Below are positions 5,670-13,099 of a DNA stretch of 13,099 nt, piece by piece (within the stretch, counting starts at the first letter, position 1; the number at the start of each line of letters is the position of its first letter). Made by a program: the position numbers and the translations under genes. Under the pieces are notes generated by a model. The model saw only the letters and a list, made by a program, of their open reading frames with translations, was not told the origin of the DNA and searched no databases. Source of the DNA: CAYNFT01 sp964396535 (GTDB lineage: Bacteria > Chloroflexota > Dehalococcoidia > Dehalococcoidales > UBA2162); NCBI GenBank assembly GCA_964396535.1, contig CAYNFT010000058.1, forward strand, positions 1 to 13,099, read 5' to 3'.

Positions 5670-6017
5670 ATGAAAGTAGTAAGGATTAGTGATATCGAAG
5701 CTGAAGAAAGTACCAATCCAATCTTCAGGGGCAAGGTTAGTGTGCAACGCCTTATCGGTGAAAGTGAAGATGAACTTCGGGCTGCCGTCGTGAACTTTAG
5801 CCCTGGGGCTGTGAACGTATTCCATACCCACACATCTGCCCAAATCCTGTACGTTACTGAGGGGGAAGGGATAGTGGCCACGGAGAACGAAGAGGTAACG
5901 GTGACACCCGGTACTATTATCTTTATTCCGGCGGGCGAGAAGCACTGGCATGGCGCGACAAAAGATACAGCGTTTTCACATATCTTTGTAAGTCCACCGG
6001 GACATACCAGCTTCTGA
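5670..6017 (+). CDS. Single-domain cupin protein (cupin_2 type)
   Basis: A 115-aa small beta-barrel protein, probably metal binding. Cupin motif 1 is GAVNVFHTHTSAQILYVTEG. It has the two His (His52, His54), but the usual Glu is replaced by Gln58, a substitution found in some subfamilies. Motif 2, GTIIFIPAGEKHWHG, supplies His92 with His94 beside it. So a metal site is likely, with three or four His and Gln. The ATG at 5670 follows TAGGAGG (5658-5664) at ideal spacing. A GTG directly before it is in frame but too close. Relatives include carboxymuconolactone-type and quercetin-type cupins. The substrate is unknown, and neighbours give no pathway. The fold call is firm; a specific enzyme name would be a guess. 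Confidence 0.88.
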   Translation: MKVVRISDIEAEESTNPIFRGKVSVQRLIGESEDELRAAVVNFSPGAVNVFHTHTSAQILYVTEGEGIVATENEEVTVTPGTIIFIPAGEKHWHGATKDTAFSHIFVSPPGHTSF

Positions 6018-6109
6018 CCTAAATAGATTCGGTTTTCTGGCGAGGGAGTTAGTTAGTCAGGGAAGGGTTATTTTTTATAGAGAATAAGCTCGGTCAGGCT
6101 AAAAAACTC

Positions 6110-6138
6110 TTGCCAACGGCTTCTACTTAATGTATACT
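6110..6138 (+). promoter_or_regulatory. Promoter of the zinc ribbon-comF-methyltransferase-coaE unit
   Basis: TTGCCA (6110-6115), a 17-bp spacer, then TATACT (6133-6138). The expected start near 6145 gives a leader of about 29 bases with GGGAGG before the first gene. It is a good match in the only sizeable gap before four closely spaced genes. Confidence 0.65.
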
Positions 6139-6173
6139 GTAGAAAATTTAATTTCGGCTGGGAGGTGGACCCT

Positions 6174-6386
6174 GTGGAGCAACTAAGTTTACCTAAATGT
6201 CAGAGATGCAAGTCTGGAGACCTGGTACCCCTATCCGATTTCGGCAGTCAGGGGGCAAGCATTCATTACAAAGCATGGGTTTGCACCAATCCTGATTGCG
6301 GTTTCAACCTGAAAATCAGGAATGGCGATGTCTATATCGATGAGCCCATTATGAGTGGAGCAATGCATAGCAATCGCTCCCGCTAA
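6174..6386 (+). CDS. Small zinc-ribbon protein, function unknown
   Basis: A 70-aa protein with two cysteine pairs, CQRC (Cys9, Cys12) and CTNPDC (Cys37, Cys42), spaced as in a zinc ribbon. This is followed by a short beta hairpin (GFNLKIRNGDVYID) and a disordered tail. Such proteins bind nucleic acid or protein partners, but nothing here says which. The GTG at 6174 is chosen because GGGAGG (6160-6165) lies eight bases upstream; the in-frame GTG at 6165 would be inside that site. It is the first gene after the promoter at 6110-6138 and lies 38 bp before comF, so it is probably cotranscribed with it. Confidence 0.75.
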   Translation: MEQLSLPKCQRCKSGDLVPLSDFGSQGASIHYKAWVCTNPDCGFNLKIRNGDVYIDEPIMSGAMHSNRSR

Positions 6387-6424
6387 AAAATTTCGTGCTC
6401 ACTCTAAAGCTTTTAGATTAACGG

Positions 6425-7135
6425 GTGGTGAGCGTGCTTCCTCAAGTAGTTAAACTCGGGGAAATAGCACTTAATCTTTTATTTCCGCAACGGTGCATAG
6501 GTTGTGGCAAGGAAGGGACTCTTATTTGCTCTTCATGCCAAAGCTCACTGCCTCGAGTTATGCCTCCACTTTGTCCCAGGTGCGGTAGACCTCAGCCCAG
6601 TGGCATACTTTGTTCAAGCTGCGTTAGTTGGCGAGCAGAGATAGATGGTATTCGCTCTCCCTTCCGCTTTGATGGAGTAGTGCGTCAGGCTGTCTATCAA
6701 TTAAAATATAGAAACCTTAGAGCTCTGGCAGCACCCCTGGCTCAGCTACTAAATGATTATCTGGTCACCAACCCTGTCCCTGGAGAGGTTCTGGTACCAG
6801 TACCGCTACATCGGAAACGAATTAGGGAGCGTGGCTACAATCAATCCAGCCTGTTAGCCAGGGAGCTAGGTAAACGTACCAGCCTGCCGGTAATAGATAA
6901 TTGCCTCGTCCGACAGCGGTATGCTCTTCCCCAGGCCAGGACAACCAGTGTAGAAGAGAGACAGAGTAATGTGGCCGATGCTTTTACCTGCCGTGATGAT
7001 AATCTGCGAGATAAGCAGGTGCTGCTTATTGATGACGTCTCCACCTCCGGGGCTACACTTGATGCCTGTGCCGGAGTGCTGAAAGCAGCCGGAGCAACAT
7101 CAGTGTGGGGACTGACTATGGCTAGGGAGATTTAA
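6425..7135 (+). CDS. comF: ComF family phosphoribosyltransferase-like protein
   Basis: A 236-aa member of the ComFC/GntX group, linked in naturally competent bacteria to handling of imported single-stranded DNA. The N-terminus has two four-Cys zinc sites: CIGC with CSSC (Cys24, 27, 35, 38) and CPRC with CSSC (Cys50, 53, 63, 66). The type I phosphoribosyltransferase domain follows, with VPVPLHRKRIRERGYNQS (about 124-141) and the PRPP loop VLLIDDVSTSGATL (about 199-212). Length is normal. The start is uncertain: GTG codons at 6425, 6428 and 6434 are all in frame, and GGTGGTGA before 6434 is the only weak ribosome binding site. Whether the cell is competent cannot be judged, because no other competence gene is in the window. 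Confidence 0.92.
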   Translation: MVSVLPQVVKLGEIALNLLFPQRCIGCGKEGTLICSSCQSSLPRVMPPLCPRCGRPQPSGILCSSCVSWRAEIDGIRSPFRFDGVVRQAVYQLKYRNLRALAAPLAQLLNDYLVTNPVPGEVLVPVPLHRKRIRERGYNQSSLLARELGKRTSLPVIDNCLVRQRYALPQARTTSVEERQSNVADAFTCRDDNLRDKQVLLIDDVSTSGATLDACAGVLKAAGATSVWGLTMAREI

Positions 7136-7162
7136 AGTTACGAAAATACGCCACTAGAATGC

Positions 7163-7182
7163 AGTGATATATAGTGATATAT
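7163..7182. repeat. 10-bp tandem duplication (AGTGATATAT twice)
   Basis: Perfect adjacent copies at 7163-7172 and 7173-7182, in the 64-bp gap between comF and the methyltransferase, just before its ribosome binding site. No role is evident. Confidence 0.8.
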
Positions 7183-7199
7183 AGAGGAAACAAGGAGAT

Positions 7200-8024
7200 A
7201 TGCTGGTGTTTCACAACACGACCAATATGTATGATATTGAACCACATATAGCCGAGATTTACGATAATCAGGAGACTTACACAGACGACGTGGAACTTAT
7301 CCGGAACCTGATGGGAGACTGTAGCCCTTTAAGTATTCTGGAGTCGTTTTGCGGGACAGGGCGCATTTTTATTCCGCTGGCCCTCAATGGTCACAGTATT
7401 ACCGGACTTGACCAGGCAAGAGGAATGCTGGAGCGTGCACGCAGCAAGATTAACAAATTGCCCGAAGAAGTGCAACGCAGAGTTACTTTAGTCGAGGCTG
7501 ATGTGACCAGCGAGGAATGGCCGCGGTATTTCGATCTGGTTATACTCGGTGGCAACTGTCTCTACGAGCTGGCGACGCCGGAAGAGCAGGAGAGGTGTAT
7601 TGCCTGTGCTGCCACCTCCCTAAAGTCTGGGGGGTACATCTACGTTGATAATGACCATATGGAGGGTGACCTTGATATTTCGTGGCAGAGGTCAAAGGCA
7701 AGCAAGGCATTCCCGACTGGCAAGTGTTCGGACGGTACAGATATAGAGTCCCAGTGGGAGGCGACCTGGTGGGATGCTCCGAATAGACTAATCAGATATC
7801 GCCGTTGTACAAGGGTCACATTTCCTGATGGTAACATCATCCAGAAGGAGTATATTCAGCAGAAACATCCGGTCAGTACTATCGAAGTCCAGACCTGGCT
7901 GGAGGCTCATGGCTTCAATGTCAAACAACTGTACGGAGACCGCGCCGCGAACCCATATATTGAGGCATCTGAACGTGCCATTTTCTGGGCACAGATGAAA
8001 GGTCAAGGCTGGTTAGGTAGGTAG
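7200..8024 (+). CDS. Class I SAM-dependent methyltransferase, substrate unknown
   Basis: A 274-aa protein with a Rossmann-type methyltransferase fold. Motif I is ILESFCGTGRIFIPLA (residues 46-61), with Cys-Gly-Thr-Gly as the SAM-binding loop. The acidic residue that usually binds the ribose is in GLDQARGML (Asp71). VTLVEADVTS (Asp101) and FDLVILGGNCLYEL (111-124) are motifs II and III. The C-terminal strands (KEYIQQKHPVSTIEVQTWL) resemble small-molecule N- or C-methyltransferases. The ATG at 7200 lies only two bases after AAGGAG (7192-7197), which is tight; the in-frame GTG at 7206 would have ideal spacing, so the protein may begin two codons later. It lies 22 bp before coaE and is probably cotranscribed. 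No neighbour identifies a substrate. Confidence 0.85.
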   Translation: MLVFHNTTNMYDIEPHIAEIYDNQETYTDDVELIRNLMGDCSPLSILESFCGTGRIFIPLALNGHSITGLDQARGMLERARSKINKLPEEVQRRVTLVEADVTSEEWPRYFDLVILGGNCLYELATPEEQERCIACAATSLKSGGYIYVDNDHMEGDLDISWQRSKASKAFPTGKCSDGTDIESQWEATWWDAPNRLIRYRRCTRVTFPDGNIIQKEYIQQKHPVSTIEVQTWLEAHGFNVKQLYGDRAANPYIEASERAIFWAQMKGQGWLGR

Positions 8025-8046
8025 TCTTAAAAGGAGAGGATAGCTA

Positions 8047-8640
8047 ATGAAGGTTATAGGTCTTACTGGTGGTATAGGTAGCGGCAAGAGTACTGTCTCG
8101 CAGTACCTAGCTGAACTGGGTGCTGTGGTTATAGATGCCGATAAGGTAGGGCACGAAGCGTTCAAGCCTGGTACTGAAGCGTGGCGTGAGGTAGTAAATA
8201 CCTTTGGCAGAGAGGTTCTTACCCCCGCTGGTGAAGTCGACCGCAAGAAGCTGGGAGAGATTGTGTTCGACAATCCCGAATCTCTGTTACGACTGAACCA
8301 GATAATGCATCCTCGAATGTACGATATGGTGAAAGCCCGGATTGAAGAATACAGACGTCAGGGAGTGGATGTGGTAGTGCTTGAAGCCGCCGTCTTGATT
8401 GAGGCTAACTGGACTTCGCTGGTGGACGAGGTCTGGGTTACGCTGGCCCCTGAGGTTAAGGTACTCGAGCGCCTTAAGAAACAGCGCGGGCTGGTAGAGG
8501 AACAAACCTTGGCTCGCATCCGCTCTCAGCTATCTACAGAGGAGCGGGTAAAGCATGCTGATGTGGTAATCAGTAACGATGATGATGTGGCTAAGTTGAA
8601 GGCAAAGGTAAAGGAATTATGGGAAAGGCTTAAAGCATAA
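8047..8640 (+). CDS. coaE: Dephospho-CoA kinase
   Basis: Last step of coenzyme A synthesis: ATP-dependent phosphorylation of the ribose 3'-hydroxyl of dephospho-CoA. The 197-aa length is typical. The P-loop GGIGSGKST is at residues 8-16, followed by the substrate-site VIDADKVGHE (Asp30, Asp32). LEAAVLIEANW and the C-terminal QLSTEERVKHADVVISN complete the family motifs. The ATG at 8047 has AAGGAGAGGA upstream. It closes the probable operon that begins at 6174 and is followed by a 293-bp gap carrying the rpoB control region. Identity is firm. Confidence 0.96.
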   Translation: MKVIGLTGGIGSGKSTVSQYLAELGAVVIDADKVGHEAFKPGTEAWREVVNTFGREVLTPAGEVDRKKLGEIVFDNPESLLRLNQIMHPRMYDMVKARIEEYRRQGVDVVVLEAAVLIEANWTSLVDEVWVTLAPEVKVLERLKKQRGLVEEQTLARIRSQLSTEERVKHADVVISNDDDVAKLKAKVKELWERLKA

Positions 8641-8683
8641 AAGATGTTAACCAGTGCTTTTTGTTGTGTGGGGGTGGAAAAGA

Positions 8684-8750
8684 CCGCAATGTTTAATTCG
8701 TCATGTCCATATTTTACATGGACTGTCGGATATTTACGGAAACATTGCGG
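8684..8750. repeat. Interrupted palindrome between coaE and rpoB
   Basis: Outer arms CCGCAATGTTT (8684-8694) and AAACATTGCGG (8740-8750) are perfect 11-bp complements. Inside are a five-pair helix (8696-8700 with 8727-8731, one G-U) and an inner 6-bp hairpin GTCCAT/ATGGAC (8705-8710 with 8718-8723). No T run follows on the plus strand, so it is not a standard terminator. It ends four bases before the rpoB -35 box. It could be a coaE 3'-end structure or a protein-binding site. Confidence 0.75.
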
Positions 8751-8754
8751 GGAC

Positions 8755-8783
8755 TTGACAAATATTAAGAATAATGCTATTAT
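8755..8783 (+). promoter_or_regulatory. Near-consensus promoter of rpoBC
   Basis: A perfect TTGACA (8755-8760), a 17-bp spacer and TATTAT (8778-8783). This is the best promoter in the window, as expected for RNA polymerase genes. Start near 8790 leaves a T-rich leader of about 144 bases before rpoB, in which I see no clear hairpin or riboswitch. Confidence 0.85.
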
Positions 8784-8791
8784 TTAATAGC
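8776..8791. promoter_or_regulatory. Perfect palindrome over the rpoB -10 and start site (operator candidate)
   Basis: GCTATTA (8776-8782), TT, TAATAGC (8785-8791). The 16-bp inverted repeat covers the whole -10 box and the expected start nucleotide. That position suits a repressor or a start-site control element. Part of the symmetry is forced by the AT-rich -10, but the GC ends and full match go beyond that. Confidence 0.45.
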
Positions 8792-8933
8792 GTTACTATG
8801 CCTTCTAAATTTTCTACACTTTTTATTTTTAAATCCCCTCCTTAATCCTTGATTTTGTTGTGGTCTGTTTTGGCGGGTTTGTTGTTTTTTTAATCCAAAG
8901 AATCGTAGTCCTATTGAAGGAGTACAGCTATAC

Positions 8934-11900
8934 ATGGTTTTTTTAACACCAACGCATGCTGACGAGAAAATATCTTATTTTTCACGAAAATCTTATGCAA
9001 AGTTGCCTGAGATACTAGCCGTCCCCAATCTGATTAAAGTTCAGTTAGACTCATTCCTTTGGTTTCAGCAAGAGGGGCTGAAACAATTGCTGGAGGAGAT
9101 ATCTCCTATTAAGGACTTCACTGGCAATAGACAGGAGATTAGCTTTATAGGCTACGAGTTTCGAGAGCCTCGCCACTCTGAACAAGAGTGCAATCAGCGA
9201 GACTTGACCTACTCAGCCCCCCTTTATATCAAGACAAGGTTGTTGGTGAAGGGAACGGGGGAAATCAAGGAACAAGACCTATTTTTTGGTGACATCCCCC
9301 TGATGACAACTAAAGGCACCTTTATTACCGGCGGAGCTGAACGTGTAGTGGTAAGTCAGCTGCTTCGCTCTCCTGGCGTGTACTTCATCGCTGACGAAGA
9401 TTCTACCCGCCGCAACAAATTATGTCATGCTAAGCTGGTCCCTGACCATGGAGCCTGGCTGGAGTTTGAGAGTAGCAACCAGGGTATAATCTCAGTCAAG
9501 ATAAACGGTAAGCGGAAGATTCCAGCAACGACACTTTTACGTGCTATTGGCTATAGTAGTGATGAGGAACTGCTGGGTCTATTCTCTCAAGGAGATGATT
9601 CTCCAGAGCGCCAGTTCATCAGCGCAACTATAGAGCGTGAGCCTTCAGTTAGGGACAGGTCTGAGGCTTTGATTAGTATCTACAGGAAGTTACGTCCCGG
9701 CGACCCAGCTAATATTGAAAATGCCAGAAGGCTAATAGACAGCATGTTCTTTAATTCACTGCATTATGACCTGGGGTACGTAGGACGCTATAAGCTTAAT
9801 AAGCGGCTGGGGCTTGACATTCCAGAAAGTCAACGAGCTCTAACCAAGGAAGATATAGTAGAGATAACCAGACACGTCATTATGGTTAATATCGGTAGTG
9901 ACAAGGCTGACGATATTGACCATCTGGGAAATCGTCGAGTGCGCACTGTTGGTGAGCTTGTTCAAAATCAGTTTCGTATTGGTCTGATGCGTTTAGAGCG
10001 AGTAGCCAAGGAGCGTATGAGCACAATTCCCATGGAATCGGCTACGCCCAGTGCCTTGGTTAACATTCGACCCGTAGTAGCAGCTATCAGAGAGTTCTTC
10101 GGTAGCTCGCAGTTATCACAGTTTATGGATCAAACCAATCCCCTGGCTGAGCTAACTCATAAGCGACGCCTATCAGCAATGGGGCCAAGGGGCTTGTCCC
10201 GCGACCGTGCCGGCTTTGAGGTTCGCGATGTCCACTTTTCCCATTACGGCAGAATCTGCCCTATTGAGACACCAGAGGGACCTAACATCGGACTTATTGG
10301 CTCTCTTGCTACGTACAGTCGAATTAACCGATATGGTTTCATTGAGACGCCATATCGTCGGGTTGTCTCTGAAGTGAACGATGGCTACGAGAGGTTGATA
10401 GGTAAAACAGCCAAGGAGGCAGTGCTTGACGATGATGGTAAGACTATAGTGAAAGCCAGGGCTACCATTACTGGTAAGCATGTCAGTAAATTATCTCAGC
10501 TACCTCTCAGAACGGTAAAGGTGGTACCTTTCGTCTCTGACGAGGTAGTTTACCTCCCAGCCGACGAGGAGGATAAATATACTATTGCCCAGGCTAATGC
10601 CCGACTTGATGAAAACAGTCAGTTTGTCGATGAGAGGGTTGAAGCCAGGCTGGGCGGCGACCCACTGCGGGAAGCCCCGGAAAAGATTGATTTTATGGAT
10701 GTATCGCCCAAGCAGATATTCAGTGTTGCTGCTTCACTAATACCCTTCCTGGAACATGATGACGCTAATCGTGCCCTGATGGGCTCTAATATGCAACGGC
10801 AAGCTGTGCCACTGCTTTCCCCTACAGCACCCCTGATAGCTACTGGTATGGAAGCAGAAGCCGCTGAGCATAGCGGGCAGGTTTTGTTTGCTCGTAATTC
10901 AGGAGTAGTAAACTCGTCTACTAGCTCACAGATTGTAGTTACCACGGATAACGGTAATGAGGATGTATATCCGCTAATGAAGTTTGTGCGCACTAACCAG
11001 GGAACTTGTATTAACCAGCGACCCATAGTGAACAAGGGTGACCGCGTAGAGGTTGGGCAGGTTCTGGTCGATAGCTCGTCGATAGAGAAAGGAGAGCTAG
11101 CCCTGGGGCAAAATGTGCTGTGTGCCTTTATGAGCTGGGAAGGTTATAACTTTGAGGATGCTATTATCATCAGTAGTCGCTTGGTTGAGAGGGATACGTT
11201 TACTTCGATTCACATTGAGAAGCATGAGGTAGAGGCCCGGGATACTAAGTTAGGACCCGAAGACATCACCAGAGACGTACCTAATGTAGGTGAGGAAAGT
11301 CTGCGGGAACTTGATGAAAATGGAATTATTCGGATCGGTGCTGGGGTAGGTCCAGATGATATATTAGTAGGCAAAATTACCCCAAAGGGTGAGGCTGAGC
11401 TATCGGCTGAAGAGAAACTCTTGCGAGCTATCTTTGGCGAGAAAGCCCGAGAGGTCAAGGATACCTCCCTAAGGGTACCTCATGGTGAGTGGGGCAAGGT
11501 AATTAATGTGAAGATTTTCACTGGCACTGACCTACCCGCTGGGGTCAATCAGTTGGTGCAGGTCTGGGTTGCCCAGAGACGAAGAAACTCCGTAGGGGAT
11601 AAGCTAGCTGGGCGGCATGGCAATAAGGGAGTTGTCTCCATCATAGCCCCGGCTGAAGAGATGCCCTTCCTGCCAGACGGCACGCCGGTAGACATTATCC
11701 TCAATCCTGTAGGTGTCCCATCACGTATGAACATTGGCCAGGTCCTGGAAACTCATCTTGGTTGGGCAGCCAGGATACTGGGTTTCAAAGCGCTTACTCC
11801 TGTCTTTGATGGTGCCGATGACGTTGCTATTGAGGATGTCTTAGCCAGGGCTTGGATTGCTCAAGAAGCAGGGGCAGTTAACCTTGACCCCAATGATGAT

Positions 11901-12737
11901 ATCGGTACCCTGCAATTGGAAGAGGCTAAGGCCTGGGTTGAAAGCCGAGGCTATGATGCAGATAAGGTGTTTAGTGATAACCATCCGGGAGAGGCAAGGG
12001 AGGTGTGTCTGCGACTATGGCTTGAGGACTTGGGGATAAATAGTCAGGACTTTAGCAAACAGGAGTTGGAGCAAGTTGTGACTAGGTTCAACACAGAAAA
12101 GAATTTTCCCTCACCCGTCGTCGGAAAAGTTGTACTACGCGACGGACGTACCGGTGAGCCATTCGACCATCCGGTAACGGTGGGCCAAATATATATGATG
12201 AAGCTAAACCACTTGGTTGAAGATAAGGTTCATGCCCGCTCTACTGGACCTTACTCATTGATTAGCCAGCAGCCGCTGGGTGGCAAGGCTCAATTCGGCG
12301 GTCAGCGCTTTGGTGAAATGGAGGTATGGGCACTGGAAGCCTATGGTGCTGCACATAACCTCCAAGAAGTTCTGACTATCAAATCAGATGATGTTATCGG
12401 TCGAGCCAAAGCCTATGAGGCTATAGTTAAAAACGAAGACATTCTCCAACCTGGTGTGCCAGAATCGTTTAAGGTTCTGGTTAAGGAACTGCAAAGCTTA
12501 GGGCTTGCCATTGAGGTAATTAATGAAGAAGAAAAGGCAGACTTCATTGGAGAAACTGTCAAGGTGCCTAAACTAGAAACGGCATTTAAGGTTGTTGAAG
12601 AATCAACTAAAACCGAGGAGGGCGAAGAGAGGCTAACCTCTACCGAGAAGAGTGAGGAAATACCCAAACTGGAGGCAGGAGATGAGGTTGTTGAAGAATC
12701 AACTAAAACCGAGATAGGAGAAGAAGGGAATGCTTGA
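8934..12737 (+). CDS. rpoB: RNA polymerase beta subunit
   Basis: Catalytic beta subunit of RNA polymerase; 1267 aa, full length. The rifampicin pocket GSSQLSQFMDQTNPL (from residue 390) keeps the residues matching E. coli Asp516, His526 and Ser531 (here Asp399, His409, Ser414), so no classical resistance change is seen. Met416 and Arg419 replace the E. coli Leu533 and Gly536. GDKLAGRHGNKG, LPDGTPVDIILNP and GGKAQFGGQRFGEMEVWALE are intact. Between FDGA (958-961) and DGRTGEPF (from 1070) are about 108 residues, against about 23 as I recall B. subtilis, so a helical insertion of about 85 is present. The tail (about 1205-1267) is acidic and contains a duplicated 18-residue motif. ATG 8934 follows AAGGAG (8917-8922) at long spacing. 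It overlaps rpoC. Confidence 0.97.
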   Translation: MVFLTPTHADEKISYFSRKSYAKLPEILAVPNLIKVQLDSFLWFQQEGLKQLLEEISPIKDFTGNRQEISFIGYEFREPRHSEQECNQRDLTYSAPLYIKTRLLVKGTGEIKEQDLFFGDIPLMTTKGTFITGGAERVVVSQLLRSPGVYFIADEDSTRRNKLCHAKLVPDHGAWLEFESSNQGIISVKINGKRKIPATTLLRAIGYSSDEELLGLFSQGDDSPERQFISATIEREPSVRDRSEALISIYRKLRPGDPANIENARRLIDSMFFNSLHYDLGYVGRYKLNKRLGLDIPESQRALTKEDIVEITRHVIMVNIGSDKADDIDHLGNRRVRTVGELVQNQFRIGLMRLERVAKERMSTIPMESATPSALVNIRPVVAAIREFFGSSQLSQFMDQTNPLAELTHKRRLSAMGPRGLSRDRAGFEVRDVHFSHYGRICPIETPEGPNIGLIGSLATYSRINRYGFIETPYRRVVSEVNDGYERLIGKTAKEAVLDDDGKTIVKARATITGKHVSKLSQLPLRTVKVVPFVSDEVVYLPADEEDKYTIAQANARLDENSQFVDERVEARLGGDPLREAPEKIDFMDVSPKQIFSVAASLIPFLEHDDANRALMGSNMQRQAVPLLSPTAPLIATGMEAEAAEHSGQVLFARNSGVVNSSTSSQIVVTTDNGNEDVYPLMKFVRTNQGTCINQRPIVNKGDRVEVGQVLVDSSSIEKGELALGQNVLCAFMSWEGYNFEDAIIISSRLVERDTFTSIHIEKHEVEARDTKLGPEDITRDVPNVGEESLRELDENGIIRIGAGVGPDDILVGKITPKGEAELSAEEKLLRAIFGEKAREVKDTSLRVPHGEWGKVINVKIFTGTDLPAGVNQLVQVWVAQRRRNSVGDKLAGRHGNKGVVSIIAPAEEMPFLPDGTPVDIILNPVGVPSRMNIGQVLETHLGWAARILGFKALTPVFDGADDVAIEDVLARAWIAQEAGAVNLDPNDDIGTLQLEEAKAWVESRGYDADKVFSDNHPGEAREVCLRLWLEDLGINSQDFSKQELEQVVTRFNTEKNFPSPVVGKVVLRDGRTGEPFDHPVTVGQIYMMKLNHLVEDKVHARSTGPYSLISQQPLGGKAQFGGQRFGEMEVWALEAYGAAHNLQEVLTIKSDDVIGRAKAYEAIVKNEDILQPGVPESFKVLVKELQSLGLAIEVINEEEKADFIGETVKVPKLETAFKVVEESTKTEEGEERLTSTEKSEEIPKLEAGDEVVEESTKTEIGEEGNA
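12564..12713. repeat. Direct repeat in the rpoB tail (96-bp period)
   Basis: A 29-bp stretch at 12589-12617 is repeated exactly at 12685-12713. In protein, VPKLETAFKVVEESTKTE (1211-1228) recurs as IPKLEAGDEVVEESTKTE (1243-1260). The period of 32 codons keeps frame. It lies beyond the conserved end of the beta subunit. Confidence 0.85.
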
Positions 12738-13099
12738 AGTTAACGATTTTGATGCTGTTCGTATCTCTTTGGCTTCTCCAGAGCAGATTAGGAGCTGGTC
12801 GTACGGTGAGGTAACCAAGCCAGAGACTATTAATTACCGTACCCTGAAACCGGAGAGGGACGGGCTTTTCTGTGAGAGAATCTTTGGGCCAACTAAAGAC
12901 TTCGAATGCTTTTGTGGTAAGTATAAAAGGATACGCTATAAGGGAGTTATTTGCGATAAGTGTGGTGTTGAGGTAGCCAGAGCCAAGGTGCGTCGGGAAC
13001 GGATGGGGCATATTGAACTGGCAGCTCCGGTGAGTCATATCTGGTTTGCTAAGGGAGCACCCAGCCGAATAGGATTGCTGCTTGACCTGTCACCACGAA
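12729..13099 (+). CDS. rpoC: RNA polymerase beta' subunit, N-terminal part (cut by window end)
   Basis: The first 123 residues of beta' are present. They show the conserved IRSWSYGEVTKPETINYRT, the RDGLFCERIFGP motif, and the N-terminal zinc site with Cys60, Cys62 (CFC) and Cys75, Cys78 (CDKC). This is followed by VRRERMGHIELAAPVSHIWF and the GLLLDLSPR segment. The ATG at 12729 lies inside the last three codons of rpoB (9-bp overlap including its stop), with GGAG and AAGG upstream, so translation is probably coupled. No sign of damage. The active-site region is outside the window. Confidence 0.97.

Noticed and set aside
8791..8933. Leader of rpoB considered as a riboswitch or L10-type leader
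   Set aside because: The leader is T-rich with no convincing stems, and no ribosomal protein genes adjoin it.
10101..10200. Possible natural rifampicin resistance in RpoB
   Set aside because: Residues matching E. coli Asp516, His526 and Ser531 are wild type. The Leu533-to-Met and Gly536-to-Arg differences are not the classical resistance changes.

Overview
The window looks like a chromosomal segment of a bacterium, most likely a Chloroflexota member of the Dehalococcoidia type. This is an inference. It rests on a coaE-rpoB-rpoC arrangement, a large extra segment in RpoB near residues 962-1069, a groES-groEL pair under an HrcA/CIRCE element, and intermediate GC with several genes of that general flavour. 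No rRNA, tRNA, CRISPR array or transposase was recognised.

Layout. Positions 1-1200 are accessory. Two small minus-strand genes (153-455 and 748-1185) encode proteins I do not recognise, and each carries a recent in-frame internal tandem duplication. Between them lies what looks like the decayed front end of a GNAT acetyltransferase (about 499-651). A strong bidirectional terminator (1355-1392) separates this block from the minus-strand groES-groEL operon (3364 down to 1416), which has a near-perfect CIRCE operator and its own promoter (3425-3487). Positions 3640-3920 are a non-coding block of stacked stem-loops, several sharing an invariant C-GAA-G apex on stems that differ in sequence. A related composite unit recurs at 4887-4981, so the amidohydrolase gene (4002-4853) is bracketed by direct copies. 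That gene also appears to have a leaderless promoter.

From 5019 to 8640 the plus strand holds housekeeping and small-enzyme genes: thpR (RNA 2',3'-cyclic phosphodiesterase), a single-domain cupin, a 70-aa zinc-ribbon protein, a ComF-type phosphoribosyltransferase, a class I SAM methyltransferase and coaE. The last four are closely spaced behind one good promoter (6110-6138) and probably form one transcription unit. A 67-bp interrupted palindrome and a near-consensus promoter (TTGACA-17-TATTAT), whose -10 lies inside a second palindrome, precede rpoB. rpoB (1267 aa) overlaps the start of rpoC, which runs off the window.

The most interesting signals are non-coding or structural: the covarying GAA-loop hairpin family and its placement around one gene, the repeated use of internal tandem duplication in three different proteins (including the RpoB tail), the palindrome over the rpoB -10 region, and the probable leaderless start of the amidohydrolase. 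No single feature proves a new system. The hairpin family is the best candidate for something undescribed.
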